Notes: generated by a model from the sequence alone, not told the origin. Shown: positions 38,930-48,366, counted from the stretch's first letter. The stretch is DNA of 64,000 nt from Thalassotalea euphylliae (GCF_003390395.1 NZ_QUOV01000001.1:1984001-2048000), one strand, 5' to 3'. Made by a program: numbers and translations.

Positions 38930-41068
38930 TTAATAACTGATCTGTCGCTTAAACGGTGGCAGGGCGTCAAGTAATTCACCACCGTAGCGCTTAGTCACCA
39001 CACGGCGATCAAGCAGGGTGATAACACCACTGTCTTTCTCATTTCGCAACAAGCGACCACAGGCTTGAATCAGCTTATTGGAAGCATCAGGTACGGTTAT
39101 CGACATAAACGGATTACCACCTTTGGCAGTCACATATTCTGCGTGCGCTTCTTCTACCGGTGAGGTCGGTACGGAAAACGGCAGTTTAGTGATCACTAAG
39201 TTAGTGAGGTAATTACTGGGTAAATCTAGCCCTTCAGAAAAGCTCTGGGTCCCAAACAAAATACTGGCTTTATTGTTGTCACATTTCTTTTTGTGATTCT
39301 CGATAATATAGCTTCTGGCTTGCTCTCCTTGCATTTGAAGAGAGATTTTATGTTTTTCACGCATCACTTTCGCTACTTGTTCCATTTGCCAATAAGAAGA
39401 AAACAGCACTAGTGTTGCTTCGTCTTTTTTAATTAATGCTGGTAGTAGCTTACAAAGCTCGTCCGTAAATGAAGGGTGACTTGGCTCATAGCGTACATTA
39501 GGTACAGACAGCACAGCGTTTTCACGGTAGTTAAATGGTGAATCGACTTTTTGATATTGTGTACCGTCGTTGTTGGAAAGGCCCACTTGACGGCGAAAAT
39601 GATCAAAAGAATTGAGTGCAACGATAGTGGCCGAGCAAAGTACTGCACCTGCGCATTTTGACCATAGCTTATCTTCCAGTGTGTAACCGACTTCAATAGG
39701 GGAAGCGGATAGCAAATAATCTTGCTTTTTACCGCTGAGTTTTTCTAACCAACGGGCTAGTGGTGCGGCTTTTTCGCTGTCGGTTTTTGCGTACATCACC
39801 CAAAGCGCATTAAAGTTTTCTAGGCGTTGAAGCAAAAAACCAAATTCTGATAACAAAGGCTCCGCTAAATAAGCCTTTACGTCACCATCTTTCACCGCTT
39901 CCACTAATAAGTAATAAAGTTTATTACCATGGGCTAAACATTTTCGGCTGTATTCGCTTAAATCTTCTGCACTGGTTTTAATCAGCTGTGGAATAATGCC
40001 GTGTTCAAAACGATAACTTGGCGTGCTATTGCCTTGAGAGTTGTTTTGCTCGGCATTAGCAAAGTAAGTCGCTTGGTTCGCTTCAACAAATTGCAGAATC
40101 TTTTGCATATCAGCAATTAACGATTGGCAATCATCGGCGAGTTTGAGCGATGGATTAATTGATGATTGTGATTTGATCAGCTTGGCAACTTTATCGCCTG
40201 TATCCGCGACTTTTTGTAGCCATTCCAACGAACCTTTTAAGGTGATAGCGGCACTCGAATGGTCACGCGTAACCTTAGGTAAGTGGTGCGCTTCGTCAAT
40301 CACGTAGTAGGTTTCATCAGGCTCTGGCAGAATTTTACCGCCGCCCATTTCTAAATCAGACAATAGTAGTGAATGGTTTATTACCAATACATCAGCTTTA
40401 TCCATGGTATCGCGCGCTTTGTGAAACGGGCAGTGGGTATGCTCGGCTAAGTGGCGCAAACAGCTATGTTTATCTGATTGAATGGCTTGCCACACATGAT
40501 TTGGAATAGGGTCTGCCCAACTGTCTCTATCACCTTGCCAGCGATTTTCACTGAGCGCACTGTTGAGTTCTTTAATTAGCTTGATATCAAAGCGGTTCGG
40601 TTGCTCAGCAAAGGTAAAACCAGGCTGTGGGTTTTCGCTGGCGTTAGCTGCGGCAGCCAGCTTATGACGACAAACGTAACGCTGGCGGCCTTTCGCTAAA
40701 GTAAAGTCAAAGTCTATACCGCCGTGATCTTTCAAAAAGGGCAAGTCTTTATTGACGAGCTGCTCTTGCAAGGCAACGGTCGCGGTCGAAATGACTACTT
40801 TTTTCTTTTTCGAAAGCGCTAACGGAATAGTACTTAAACTATAAGCTAATGACTTACCTGTGCCCGTACCTGCTTCAACGGCAATGATTTTGCGGGTTTT
40901 GTCGTACTCACCGGCCAGCGTTTTGGCTATTTCTGCAATCAAAAAAGTTTGCTGTTTGCGTGGGTTAAAGTTGGGTAGGCTTTCACCGATGGCTTTGTAG
41001 GAAGTGCGAATGGCTTGTTTAATATTATCGCTAAGCGCGCTGGTTTGCTTTTTGGTGGCGGTCGACAT
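38930..41068 (-). CDS. dinG: ATP-dependent DNA helicase DinG
   Basis: Superfamily 2 (XPD-like) 5'-3' helicase of the SOS response that resolves R-loops and D-loops. 712 residues: Walker A EAGTGTGKS (65-73), motif Ia region VISTATVALQEQL, DEAH box VIDEAHHLP (near 255), GTQSFSEGLDLP and QACGRLLRNEKD for motifs V-VI. The iron-sulfur region has Cys133, Cys203 and Cys213 but not the fourth cysteine present between the last two in E. coli DinG. The ATG lies 34 bp from a LexA box shared with polB. Confidence 0.93.
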   Translation of the reverse strand: MSTATKKQTSALSDNIKQAIRTSYKAIGESLPNFNPRKQQTFLIAEIAKTLAGEYDKTRKIIAVEAGTGTGKSLAYSLSTIPLALSKKKKVVISTATVALQEQLVNKDLPFLKDHGGIDFDFTLAKGRQRYVCRHKLAAAANASENPQPGFTFAEQPNRFDIKLIKELNSALSENRWQGDRDSWADPIPNHVWQAIQSDKHSCLRHLAEHTHCPFHKARDTMDKADVLVINHSLLLSDLEMGGGKILPEPDETYYVIDEAHHLPKVTRDHSSAAITLKGSLEWLQKVADTGDKVAKLIKSQSSINPSLKLADDCQSLIADMQKILQFVEANQATYFANAEQNNSQGNSTPSYRFEHGIIPQLIKTSAEDLSEYSRKCLAHGNKLYYLLVEAVKDGDVKAYLAEPLLSEFGFLLQRLENFNALWVMYAKTDSEKAAPLARWLEKLSGKKQDYLLSASPIEVGYTLEDKLWSKCAGAVLCSATIVALNSFDHFRRQVGLSNNDGTQYQKVDSPFNYRENAVLSVPNVRYEPSHPSFTDELCKLLPALIKKDEATLVLFSSYWQMEQVAKVMREKHKISLQMQGEQARSYIIENHKKKCDNNKASILFGTQSFSEGLDLPSNYLTNLVITKLPFSVPTSPVEEAHAEYVTAKGGNPFMSITVPDASNKLIQACGRLLRNEKDSGVITLLDRRVVTKRYGGELLDALPPFKRQISY

Positions 41069-41101
41069 TGGTTCCCATTCACAGGTATTTGTTTTAAACT
41101 G

Positions 41102-41117
41102 CTGTATATATTAACAG
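41102..41117. promoter_or_regulatory. LexA (SOS) box between dinG and polB
   Basis: CTGTATATATTAACAG fits the LexA consensus CTGT-N8-ACAG exactly and differs little from the E. coli consensus core. It is the only such site in the 75-bp divergent gap between two genes that are SOS-regulated in E. coli. Confidence 0.88.
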
Positions 41118-41143
41118 TTTGTGGTGGCATGTGGCGAGACTTA

Positions 41144-43732
41144 ATGGCCAACTTATCTGACAATTTTACCAGCAATGAGGTTCAGGCGAGTGGCGTCGGT
41201 ACTAACAACAGTGCTTTTGGCTTTGTGTTAACCCGAAAAACCTATGATACCCGCCACGGCATGGTCATTTCATTGTGGTTAGTTACAGAGCAAGGGCCAG
41301 TCAACCTCAAAATTACGGATGAATACGCACTGCTGTTTATCCATCAAACGGAGCAAGAAAAAGCACTTGAACTCCTTGCTAAACATCAACTGCAACCGGC
41401 CAAAGTAACACCGCTCCCCTTAAAAACCTTTGCTCAGCAGGCTGTAACCGGGATTTATTTTGCCAAGTTAAGAGATTTTTACCAAGCCAGAGAACTACTT
41501 AAACAGCACTACATTAAGTGTTTTGAAGACGATATTCGCCCCGAAGATCGCTACTTAATGGAGCGCTTTGTTACCGATAATTGTTATTTTACTGGCCAAA
41601 CAAGCAACTATACGCAAAATCATGCTCATCATTACCCAACCTTATATCAAGCCAAATGCAAGAAATCTGAGGGCGATATTAAGCTTTCTATGGTGTCGAT
41701 TGATCTGGAATGTAGCCCTAAAGGCGAGCTGTATTCGATAGGACTATACAGCGATACCTGTCAAAAAGTGATGATGATAGGCAAGCCTGAGCCACTTGAT
41801 GAAAGCTGCGATTATATTGAATGGCTTGCTAACGAGGCAGAGTTATTACAGCGATTTCTGGCTTGGGTAACAGAGTACGATCCTGATGTGTTTATTGGCT
41901 GGAATGTGGTTAATTTTGACTTTAGCTTGTTTCAAAAGCGCTACGACTTGCACAACATTCCTTTTGCGTTTGGCCGCGGTAACAGTGCGCCTAATTGGCG
42001 AAAACAGCGCAACAGCGAACAAAACTTTATGGATATCGAGGGGCGAGTCGTTATTGATGGTATTGATCTACTGAAAAGTGCCACTTATAACTTTGCTTCG
42101 TTCTCGCTCGACAATGTTGCTCATGAACTCTTGGGCAAGCGCAAACAGGTCAAAGATGTCGAAAATCGCCTGTACGAGATTGTCGATAATTTTCATCACA
42201 ATAAAAAGGCGTTAGCAGCCTACAATTTAGAAGATTGCCGTTTAGTCTGGCAGATATTTGAACATACCGACTTACTAGCTTTTGCCAAGCTTAGAGCCAA
42301 GTTAACAGGATTATCGCTTGATCGAATCGGCGGCTCGGTGGCTGCTTTTACCAATCTCTACTTACCTAAATTGCATCGTGCAGGCTATATCGCCCCGAAT
42401 TTAGGAGATGGAAAGTCTGATCTAGTTTCACCTGGTGGCTATGTAATGAACTCCATTCCCGGACTGTATCGCAATGTGCTTGTGCTAGATTTTAAAAGCC
42501 TATACCCAAGTATTATCCGCACCTTTTATATCGACCCTATGGGCCTTATCGAAGGACTAAGAGCTGAGGGGCTAAAGGCCGAAGGACTGAGAGCTGAAGG
42601 ATTAAAGGCTGAAGGTTTACAATCTGAAGAGCTTAGGGTTCAAGGCTTAGAAGCGGAAAATGGTAATTTAGGAGCGCAAAACCAAATCGTCCCTGGGTTT
42701 GATGATGCTTATTTTTCACGAGAAAGGCACTTTCTACCAGCCATTATTGATGAGCTTTGGGCAGCGCGAGACAAAGCCAAGCGCGATAAAAATGCCGCTT
42801 TATCGCAAGCGATTAAGATTATTATGAACTCGTTTTATGGTGTTTTGGGTTCGACTGGTTGTCGCTTTTTCGATCCTAGGTTGTCAGGATCTATTACCAA
42901 ACGTGGACACCAGATTTTAAAAACCACCAAACAGTGGATTGAAGATATTGGTTATCAAGTGATTTACGGCGATACCGATTCAATATTTGTCGCTATTGGC
43001 GAATCACACAATGTGAAGGAGTCAAGACGTATTGGTAAAGAGCTTGAGCAGCTAATTAATGAAAAATGGGATGAGCATATTGCTAGCGAGTACCAGATTG
43101 AAAGTAAGCTAGAAATCGAATTTGAAACCCATTTTTCTCGATTTTTTATGCCGACTATTCGTGGCCTAGCCGATGTTGGCACCAAAAAGCGTTATGCTGG
43201 CCTAGTGATCAATGAAGCTGATAAATCAAATAAAGATAACAGTAAGCCAAATGAACGTATGGTGTTTAAAGGGTTAGAAACCGTCCGCACCGATTGGACG
43301 CCACTGGCCAAAGATTTTCAACAAGCCTTGTACGATAAAATATTTCACGACGAGCCAGTCAGCGACTTTGTCCTTGATACCGTGAACCAAACCCGAGCAG
43401 GACAGCTTGATGAAAAGCTCATTTATCGAAAGCGTATTCGCCGCAAGCTAGATGACTACGTAAAAAATGTGCCGCCCCATATTAAAGCAGCACGAGCCGC
43501 TGACGCTATAAATCTTGCCAATGGTCAAAAAGCCAAATACCAAAAGCGCGGCCATATTGAATATGTGCTAACCACCCAAGGCCCACAAGCGATAGAGCAC
43601 CAAAGTGCGCCACTTGACTACGATTTATATATAGAACGCCAGTTAAAAGCAGTTGCCGATGCTATTTTACCTTTTGTGGACTTATCGTTTGAGCAGATCA
43701 CTGATAATCAGTTGGATTTGTTTTCATCATAA
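41144..43732 (+). CDS. polB: DNA polymerase II with repeat-derived insert
   Basis: Family B translesion/repair polymerase of the SOS response with 3'-5' proofreading. It aligns with E. coli Pol II from GFVLTRKTYDT to the end. Exonuclease motifs: SIDLECSPKGELYSIGL, NVVNFDFS, YNLEDCRL. Polymerase motifs: A DFKSLYPSI (449-457), B KIIMNSFYGVLG, C YGDTDS (608-613). The 862 residues exceed the usual 783, partly through an insert at about 470-520 made of AEGL repeats. ATG 41144 is given because it lies past the LexA box with GGCGAG upstream; ATG 41129 and 41015 are alternatives, the last overlapping dinG. Confidence 0.93.
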   Translation: MANLSDNFTSNEVQASGVGTNNSAFGFVLTRKTYDTRHGMVISLWLVTEQGPVNLKITDEYALLFIHQTEQEKALELLAKHQLQPAKVTPLPLKTFAQQAVTGIYFAKLRDFYQARELLKQHYIKCFEDDIRPEDRYLMERFVTDNCYFTGQTSNYTQNHAHHYPTLYQAKCKKSEGDIKLSMVSIDLECSPKGELYSIGLYSDTCQKVMMIGKPEPLDESCDYIEWLANEAELLQRFLAWVTEYDPDVFIGWNVVNFDFSLFQKRYDLHNIPFAFGRGNSAPNWRKQRNSEQNFMDIEGRVVIDGIDLLKSATYNFASFSLDNVAHELLGKRKQVKDVENRLYEIVDNFHHNKKALAAYNLEDCRLVWQIFEHTDLLAFAKLRAKLTGLSLDRIGGSVAAFTNLYLPKLHRAGYIAPNLGDGKSDLVSPGGYVMNSIPGLYRNVLVLDFKSLYPSIIRTFYIDPMGLIEGLRAEGLKAEGLRAEGLKAEGLQSEELRVQGLEAENGNLGAQNQIVPGFDDAYFSRERHFLPAIIDELWAARDKAKRDKNAALSQAIKIIMNSFYGVLGSTGCRFFDPRLSGSITKRGHQILKTTKQWIEDIGYQVIYGDTDSIFVAIGESHNVKESRRIGKELEQLINEKWDEHIASEYQIESKLEIEFETHFSRFFMPTIRGLADVGTKKRYAGLVINEADKSNKDNSKPNERMVFKGLETVRTDWTPLAKDFQQALYDKIFHDEPVSDFVLDTVNQTRAGQLDEKLIYRKRIRRKLDDYVKNVPPHIKAARAADAINLANGQKAKYQKRGHIEYVLTTQGPQAIEHQSAPLDYDLYIERQLKAVADAILPFVDLSFEQITDNQLDLFSS
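42551..42655 (+). repeat. Seven in-frame 15-bp units inside polB
   Basis: Units of the form GAAGGACTAAGAGCT at 15-bp steps code E-G-L-(R/K)-A five-residue repeats, diverging toward the 3' end. They sit just after motif A, where E. coli Pol II has a linker about 35 residues shorter. All changes keep frame. Confidence 0.9.
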
Positions 43733-43825
43733 TTTTTTAGGTATTTGTCATTTATTTTAGTTTTCTTGATACTGTGAATATAAACAGTTAAGTTGCAAGT
43801 AACCTAAATAGAAAACGGAATGACG

Positions 43826-44362
43826 ATGAAGTTTGTGATGATTTATAGGGCATCTGGCGTTGGTAAAGAGAGTGTTGCTAGAGAGTTGGCAGCAAGAAAT
43901 GGATGGAAGTTGTTTCCACAGCATTTAGCATTTGATATTGCTTGTGCTGTTGTTGGCTTTGGTAACGCAGGTTTTGAAAAGTACCAGCGTAAAATTTGCT
44001 TGGAAGCATTTCGAACAATCATTGAAACACAAAAAGATAAAGGCATTGTATTCACTTTTTGCTATGTAAACCCCGCAAGTAATTTCTTTATTGAAGGCCT
44101 TCTTGATTTATTGGACAAATTTAGCGTTAGCGCTGATTTTATATATCTATCTTGCGACTATGATGAGCATTTAAGGCGAGTACTAAGTGACGGAAGAAAA
44201 AATACGAATAAACTTCAGTCAAAAGAGTATTTGGATAAGTACCTAAAGAAATTCGATTTCTCAGCAACTATACCAAATGTTGAGTCTTTTCGATTAAACA
44301 CCAGCAATCTAACAATTGAACAATCTGCAACTGAAATTGAGTGTTATTTAAAGAATAAGTGA
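43826..44362 (+). CDS. P-loop kinase-like protein with degenerate Walker A
   Basis: About 178 residues starting MKFVMIYRASGVGKES, similar in layout to small P-loop nucleotide-kinase-like proteins (core followed by VARELAARNGWKLF). The Walker A lacks its first glycine (RASGVGKE) and the residue after Lys is Glu rather than Ser/Thr, so ATP use is uncertain. A charged region DEHLRRVLSDGRKNTNK near 118 resembles a kinase lid. ATG 43826 has GGA 5 nt upstream; ATG 43820 is two codons earlier. It appears monocistronic and unrelated to polB or metC, possibly acquired. Confidence 0.7.
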   Translation: MKFVMIYRASGVGKESVARELAARNGWKLFPQHLAFDIACAVVGFGNAGFEKYQRKICLEAFRTIIETQKDKGIVFTFCYVNPASNFFIEGLLDLLDKFSVSADFIYLSCDYDEHLRRVLSDGRKNTNKLQSKEYLDKYLKKFDFSATIPNVESFRLNTSNLTIEQSATEIECYLKNK

Positions 44363-44550
44363 TTTGTGCAAATAGCGTTGTTAGGTTGTACCTGTTTGCT
44401 ATTTACATTTAATTAAATAAATATCTTAGGGAATCAAATCTAACTAGCATTTCTTCTTGAGCTTTCCTACTAAGCTAGGTATAAATTGTTTAGACGGCTA
44501 GATAGCCAATATATGTATTTCAAATATCCAAACTCTAAAAGAAGTAGCGC

Positions 44551-45771
44551 ATGTCCGATCCAAAGAGCCCAAAGCAAAGCAGCGAGTCTAATAACGCACC
44601 TAAACAAGATACCAAAATCGTCAATGCTGGTCGCAGCGATAAGTGGACGAATGGGGTCGTTAACCCAGCGGTTCAGCGCGCTTCAACCGTAGTCTTTGAT
44701 AGCGTTAAGCAAATGAAACATGCGACTGCCAATAAAGCGAACCAAGTGCTGTTTTATGGCCGTCGTGGTACTAGCACTTCGTTTGCCTTTAGCGATGCCA
44801 TGACAGAGCTGGAAGGTGGTGTAGGATGTGCGCTTTACCCAAGTGGTACAGCGGCAATTACCAATGCGATTTTAGCTTTTGTCAAAACGGGCGATCATAT
44901 TTTAATGGTGGATACGGCTTATGAGCCAACTCGCAGTTTTTGTGACAATATTCTCGCTAAAATGGGCGTTGAGACCACTTACTACGATCCTTTGGTTGGT
45001 GCTGGCATTGAAAGTTTGATTAAAGAAAATACCAGCCTTGTATTTTTGGAAGCACCGGGTTCATTGACCATGGAAGTGCAAGATATTCCTGCTATTGCTG
45101 AAGTTGCTCATCGTCATGGCTGCTCTGTACTGCTAGATAACACTTGGGCATCGCCTATTAATTTAAAGCCGTTTGAATTAGGCGTTGATGTGTCGATTCA
45201 AGCAGCGACCAAGTATGTGGTAGGGCACTCAGATGTCATGCTAGGCACCGCAACCGCTAATGAAGAACATTGGCCTCAACTGCGTGAAAGCAGTTACACC
45301 ATGGGGCAGTGCACCTCCCCAGACGATCTCTATTTAGCGCTGCGCGGCATTCGAACCTTAGGTGTACGTATGAAGCAGCATGAGCAAAGCGCACTTAAAG
45401 TTGCCAAGTGGCTAAGTGAGCGTGAAGAAGTAGAAACTATCCTTCACCCAGCTTTTCCTTCATGCCCTGGACACGAGCAATTTAAGCGAGACTTTTTAGG
45501 CAGCAATGGCCTGTTTTCTTTTGTGGTAAAACCTGAATTTGCTAAGGATGTCACCGCATTTTTAGACGGTATGCACCATTTCAAAATGGGCTATTCATGG
45601 GGCGGCTTTGAAAGCTTGATTTTGGCGGTGCAAAATGTTGGTGCAATGCGTACAGCCACCGATTGGCAATATCAAGGACCGTTAGTACGTTTACATGTTG
45701 GCCTAGAAGATGTTGATGATCTTATTGACGATCTAGCACAAGGCTTTGAGCGCTTGGCAGGCATAGCTTAA
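44551..45771 (+). CDS. metC: Cystathionine beta-lyase
   Basis: PLP enzyme splitting cystathionine to homocysteine, pyruvate and ammonia in methionine synthesis. 406 residues of the Cys/Met-metabolism family: YGRRGTSTSFAFSDAM near 68, LYPSGTAAITNAI near 92, DNTWASP near 190, the PLP lysine in QAATKYVVGHSDVM near 215, and the C-terminal YSWGGFESLI and VRLHVGLEDVDDLI. The MetC rather than MetB assignment rests on overall resemblance. It is convergent with the DUF924 gene, 6 bp apart, with no clear terminator. Confidence 0.9.
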   Translation: MSDPKSPKQSSESNNAPKQDTKIVNAGRSDKWTNGVVNPAVQRASTVVFDSVKQMKHATANKANQVLFYGRRGTSTSFAFSDAMTELEGGVGCALYPSGTAAITNAILAFVKTGDHILMVDTAYEPTRSFCDNILAKMGVETTYYDPLVGAGIESLIKENTSLVFLEAPGSLTMEVQDIPAIAEVAHRHGCSVLLDNTWASPINLKPFELGVDVSIQAATKYVVGHSDVMLGTATANEEHWPQLRESSYTMGQCTSPDDLYLALRGIRTLGVRMKQHEQSALKVAKWLSEREEVETILHPAFPSCPGHEQFKRDFLGSNGLFSFVVKPEFAKDVTAFLDGMHHFKMGYSWGGFESLILAVQNVGAMRTATDWQYQGPLVRLHVGLEDVDDLIDDLAQGFERLAGIA

Positions 45772-45777
45772 ACAACA

Positions 45778-46314
45778 TTAAAAACTACTATTAGGCTGGG
45801 TAAGAAACTCAATTTCTTCTGGTGTAGATGCTCGGCCTAGTATCTTGTTTCTGTGAGGGTAACGGCCAAAGCGATCGATAATTGCTTTGTGTTGCTGCTC
45901 AAATTTTAAATTATTTTCGTTACCTAAAGCGGTGTATAGCTTTAATGCTTCTTGGTGGATAAGCTGAGATTCACTGTGCATAAATGGCATATATAAAAAG
46001 CTTCGTTGTTCAGCCGTAAGTTTATTATCAAAGCGTTTTTCTACGGCATATTGTGCAAGCGCTAAAGCCAAATTATCACAGGCAAACGCTTGTGGGGTAT
46101 CGCGATAGATATTGCGAGAAAACTGATCGAGAACAATCACTTCTGCTAGAGCGCCTTCGGCGTTATCTCGCCAAGCAAATAATTCGCCGGCACTCGCTTG
46201 TTTGTGCAACCCTGCAAAACGTTTTTCAATGGTGGCATCAAGGTCTGCGTCTTTTTGCCACCACTGTTTTGGGGTTAGCTCTTGAAACCAAAAATCGATG
46301 ACTTGTTTAAACAT
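45778..46314 (-). CDS. DUF924-family protein
   Basis: 178-residue soluble protein of the DUF924 family, predicted all-helical and TPR-like, function unknown. Family features: VIDFWFQELTPKQWWQKD at the start, LDQFSRNIYRDTPQAFACD near 62, FLYMPFMHSESQ near 105 and RFGRYPHRNKILGRAS near 148. It is downstream of the CadC-like regulator on the same strand (18-bp gap) and convergent with metC. Confidence 0.88.
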   Translation of the reverse strand: MFKQVIDFWFQELTPKQWWQKDADLDATIEKRFAGLHKQASAGELFAWRDNAEGALAEVIVLDQFSRNIYRDTPQAFACDNLALALAQYAVEKRFDNKLTAEQRSFLYMPFMHSESQLIHQEALKLYTALGNENNLKFEQQHKAIIDRFGRYPHRNKILGRASTPEEIEFLTQPNSSF

Positions 46315-46332
46315 ATTGTGGCCCTTATATGA

Positions 46333-48210
46333 TTATCCTCTGGCGTAATTTTTTATTGCCATGTCACTTAATCCAACTTTATCAAGTAACGCTAGATATC
46401 TAGAGTCGCCTCTCACAGACGCTAAGCGTGGATCATTACGTATAAAAACGAGGCAATTTGAACGATATTCAACAGCCTCTTGTAGTAGCTCAAATGCTCT
46501 GTCGAGTTGTTCAAGTTGTATGTAAACAATGGCCGACTCATAGGGGCAAACATAGGCTTTACTTTGATTTGCTTCGGTTAATAAGGACAAAGCACGTTGC
46601 TCGTCACCCATGGCAGCAAAAGACTGTGCCAAGAAAACCAGTGACAATGGCGTACGATTGCTTAGTTTCACGCCTTTTTGCGCAAGTTTGATGCTTTGTT
46701 GGTAATTTCCATTGATATACAAAGCAACTGCTTGGCTAAGTTTTGGTGAGGGCTTGTTAGGATGTAGTTTTATTTTTTCTTCGCCCCATAGAATAGCGTC
46801 TTCGAGTTCGCCAAGCATCATTAACGACCATGCTCCCCACTCAGCCAGTTCTTCATTTAATGGGTCAAGAGCATCTGCTTTTGCCAGTGACTGTTTTGTT
46901 AGCTTTACTTCACCAAGTGCCGAAAAATATAAAGCAAAGCCAAGTTCGGTTAGCATGATGTCTTGACGACGAAGTTTAGCTTCCGTTAGTACTTTCCATG
47001 CATCTGCCCAAAGCCAAGTATGCACATAAGCAAGGCCAAGTGAAGAGCGGGCAATGGCTGAATCAGGGCTAATTTTCAAAAGCTCTACGGTAGATGTAAC
47101 GACATGAGGCAAAACATCTTTGGGTTTTTCGTACAGTGTCATGATCGCTCGATAAGCATTAGATTTGGCGAGATATGCGGCTTCAAAAGCTGCGTCTAAC
47201 GCAATTGCTTGAGAAAAATATTCTATCGATTTAATCATTGCTTCATGAGTCATCTTTGAAAACAGGTATTGTCCTTCAACATAAAGTTTATAAGCGTCGG
47301 TACTTGTAGTAGGAAGTTCAGCTAAATGAGCTTTTTCAGATTCATGCATTAACACCTTAAGCGAAGAGGAAACTGCCGTAGCAACCGCTTCTTGTAGCTG
47401 AAAACTGTTGAGTTTATCCAAGGTTAATTGATAGCTGCCATCCCAGATAACATTGCCTCGGTTTAAATGCTCAAGCTCTGTATTGATTTGAATCGCACCT
47501 GATTTATCAACGGCTACTATTCCGTCTAGCACGTAGTCAATATTGGGAAGCCGCTCATTAATAAAATCGCGAGTCTTATTAGCTTTGAAGGCAAAAGATG
47601 ACGGTGGCGGCACCACCTTTAAACCGGAAATTTTTCTAAGCGATTGAATTATTTCTCGCGTAATTTGATCAGCAAATGGGGATAAATGATTGGGGATGTC
47701 ACCCGAAACTGAAAAAGGCACAACAAGAATATAGGGCCTGCTATCGCGATCGGTATAAAAGCTAGCGCCCCAATTTATCAAAAATACGAGACCTATCAGA
47801 ACGAGGAAAGTTAGCAGTCTTTTCTTATTGCTTAATGAAAATAGTAGTGTCTGAGGAAAACCCTTTGGTCGGCTAGGCTCAGGTTCTTGCTTCTCGGCTT
47901 TGATTTCATTGACAGGGCAAATAAATTGATAACCACGTGAGCGAACAGTTTTGATCACACATTGACGTTCTGCGTCGTCATTAACCAGCTTACGAATATT
48001 TTTAATATGGTTGCTCAAGCTGGTGTCTGAGACGATTCGACCATGCCAAACCTTCTCAAACAGTTCATCTCTAGATATCAAACGATCACGATTTCTTAGT
48101 AAGTACAACAGCAAGTCAAAAACTTTTGGTTCAATAGGCTGTTGTTTACCACGTACTTTGATAACGAAATGCGTGGCGTCAATTTCAATGTCATTGAACC
48201 TGTATTTCAT
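46333..48210 (-). CDS. CadC-like membrane transcriptional regulator with TPR region
   Basis: One-component regulator of the CadC/ToxR style. A cytoplasmic OmpR-type winged helix occupies about 1-100 (PKVFDLLLYLLRNRDRLISR, VSDTSLSNHIKNIRKLV, VKTVRSRGYQFICPV in related form). One transmembrane helix follows at about 132-152, then a periplasmic region with a FlgO/TolB-N-like part and TPR-like helices (about 300-600). ATG 48210 was chosen for AGGG 8 nt upstream; the frame is open to a TTG at 48243. It is divergent from the fatty-acid hydroxylase-family gene and a plausible regulator of it. Confidence 0.83.
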   Translation of the reverse strand: MKYRFNDIEIDATHFVIKVRGKQQPIEPKVFDLLLYLLRNRDRLISRDELFEKVWHGRIVSDTSLSNHIKNIRKLVNDDAERQCVIKTVRSRGYQFICPVNEIKAEKQEPEPSRPKGFPQTLLFSLSNKKRLLTFLVLIGLVFLINWGASFYTDRDSRPYILVVPFSVSGDIPNHLSPFADQITREIIQSLRKISGLKVVPPPSSFAFKANKTRDFINERLPNIDYVLDGIVAVDKSGAIQINTELEHLNRGNVIWDGSYQLTLDKLNSFQLQEAVATAVSSSLKVLMHESEKAHLAELPTTSTDAYKLYVEGQYLFSKMTHEAMIKSIEYFSQAIALDAAFEAAYLAKSNAYRAIMTLYEKPKDVLPHVVTSTVELLKISPDSAIARSSLGLAYVHTWLWADAWKVLTEAKLRRQDIMLTELGFALYFSALGEVKLTKQSLAKADALDPLNEELAEWGAWSLMMLGELEDAILWGEEKIKLHPNKPSPKLSQAVALYINGNYQQSIKLAQKGVKLSNRTPLSLVFLAQSFAAMGDEQRALSLLTEANQSKAYVCPYESAIVYIQLEQLDRAFELLQEAVEYRSNCLVFIRNDPRLASVRGDSRYLALLDKVGLSDMAIKNYARG

Positions 48211-48309
48211 TAGGTTTCCCTGTTTTCCAGTCATATTAGACAATCGTTAGCTAAATATTACCGAGATCTTATGTTTGCTAAGCGATTTCATCGCAGACTT
48301 CCTGTTACT

Positions 48310-48357
48310 CAAATAAGTGCAAATAAACGCAAATAGATGCAATAAACGCAATAAAGG
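48310..48357 (+). repeat. Tandem 9-10-bp CAAATAAacG-type repeats
   Basis: Five head-to-tail units: CAAATAAGTG, CAAATAAACG, CAAATAGATG, CAATAAACG and CAATAAAGG, ending in the ribosome site of the hydroxylase-family gene. The period of about 10 bp matches one helical turn. It lies between the divergent CadC-like regulator and its neighbour. Confidence 0.8.
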
Positions 48358-48366
48358 AGAGTGACA

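Noticed and set aside
43780..44410. Integron cassette around the P-loop gene (GTTRRRY matches at 43789 and 44380)
   Set aside because: No paired RYYYAAC arms forming an attC and no integrase in the window; the 7-mers are common by chance. The 44370-44404 hairpin is noted but has no attC features.
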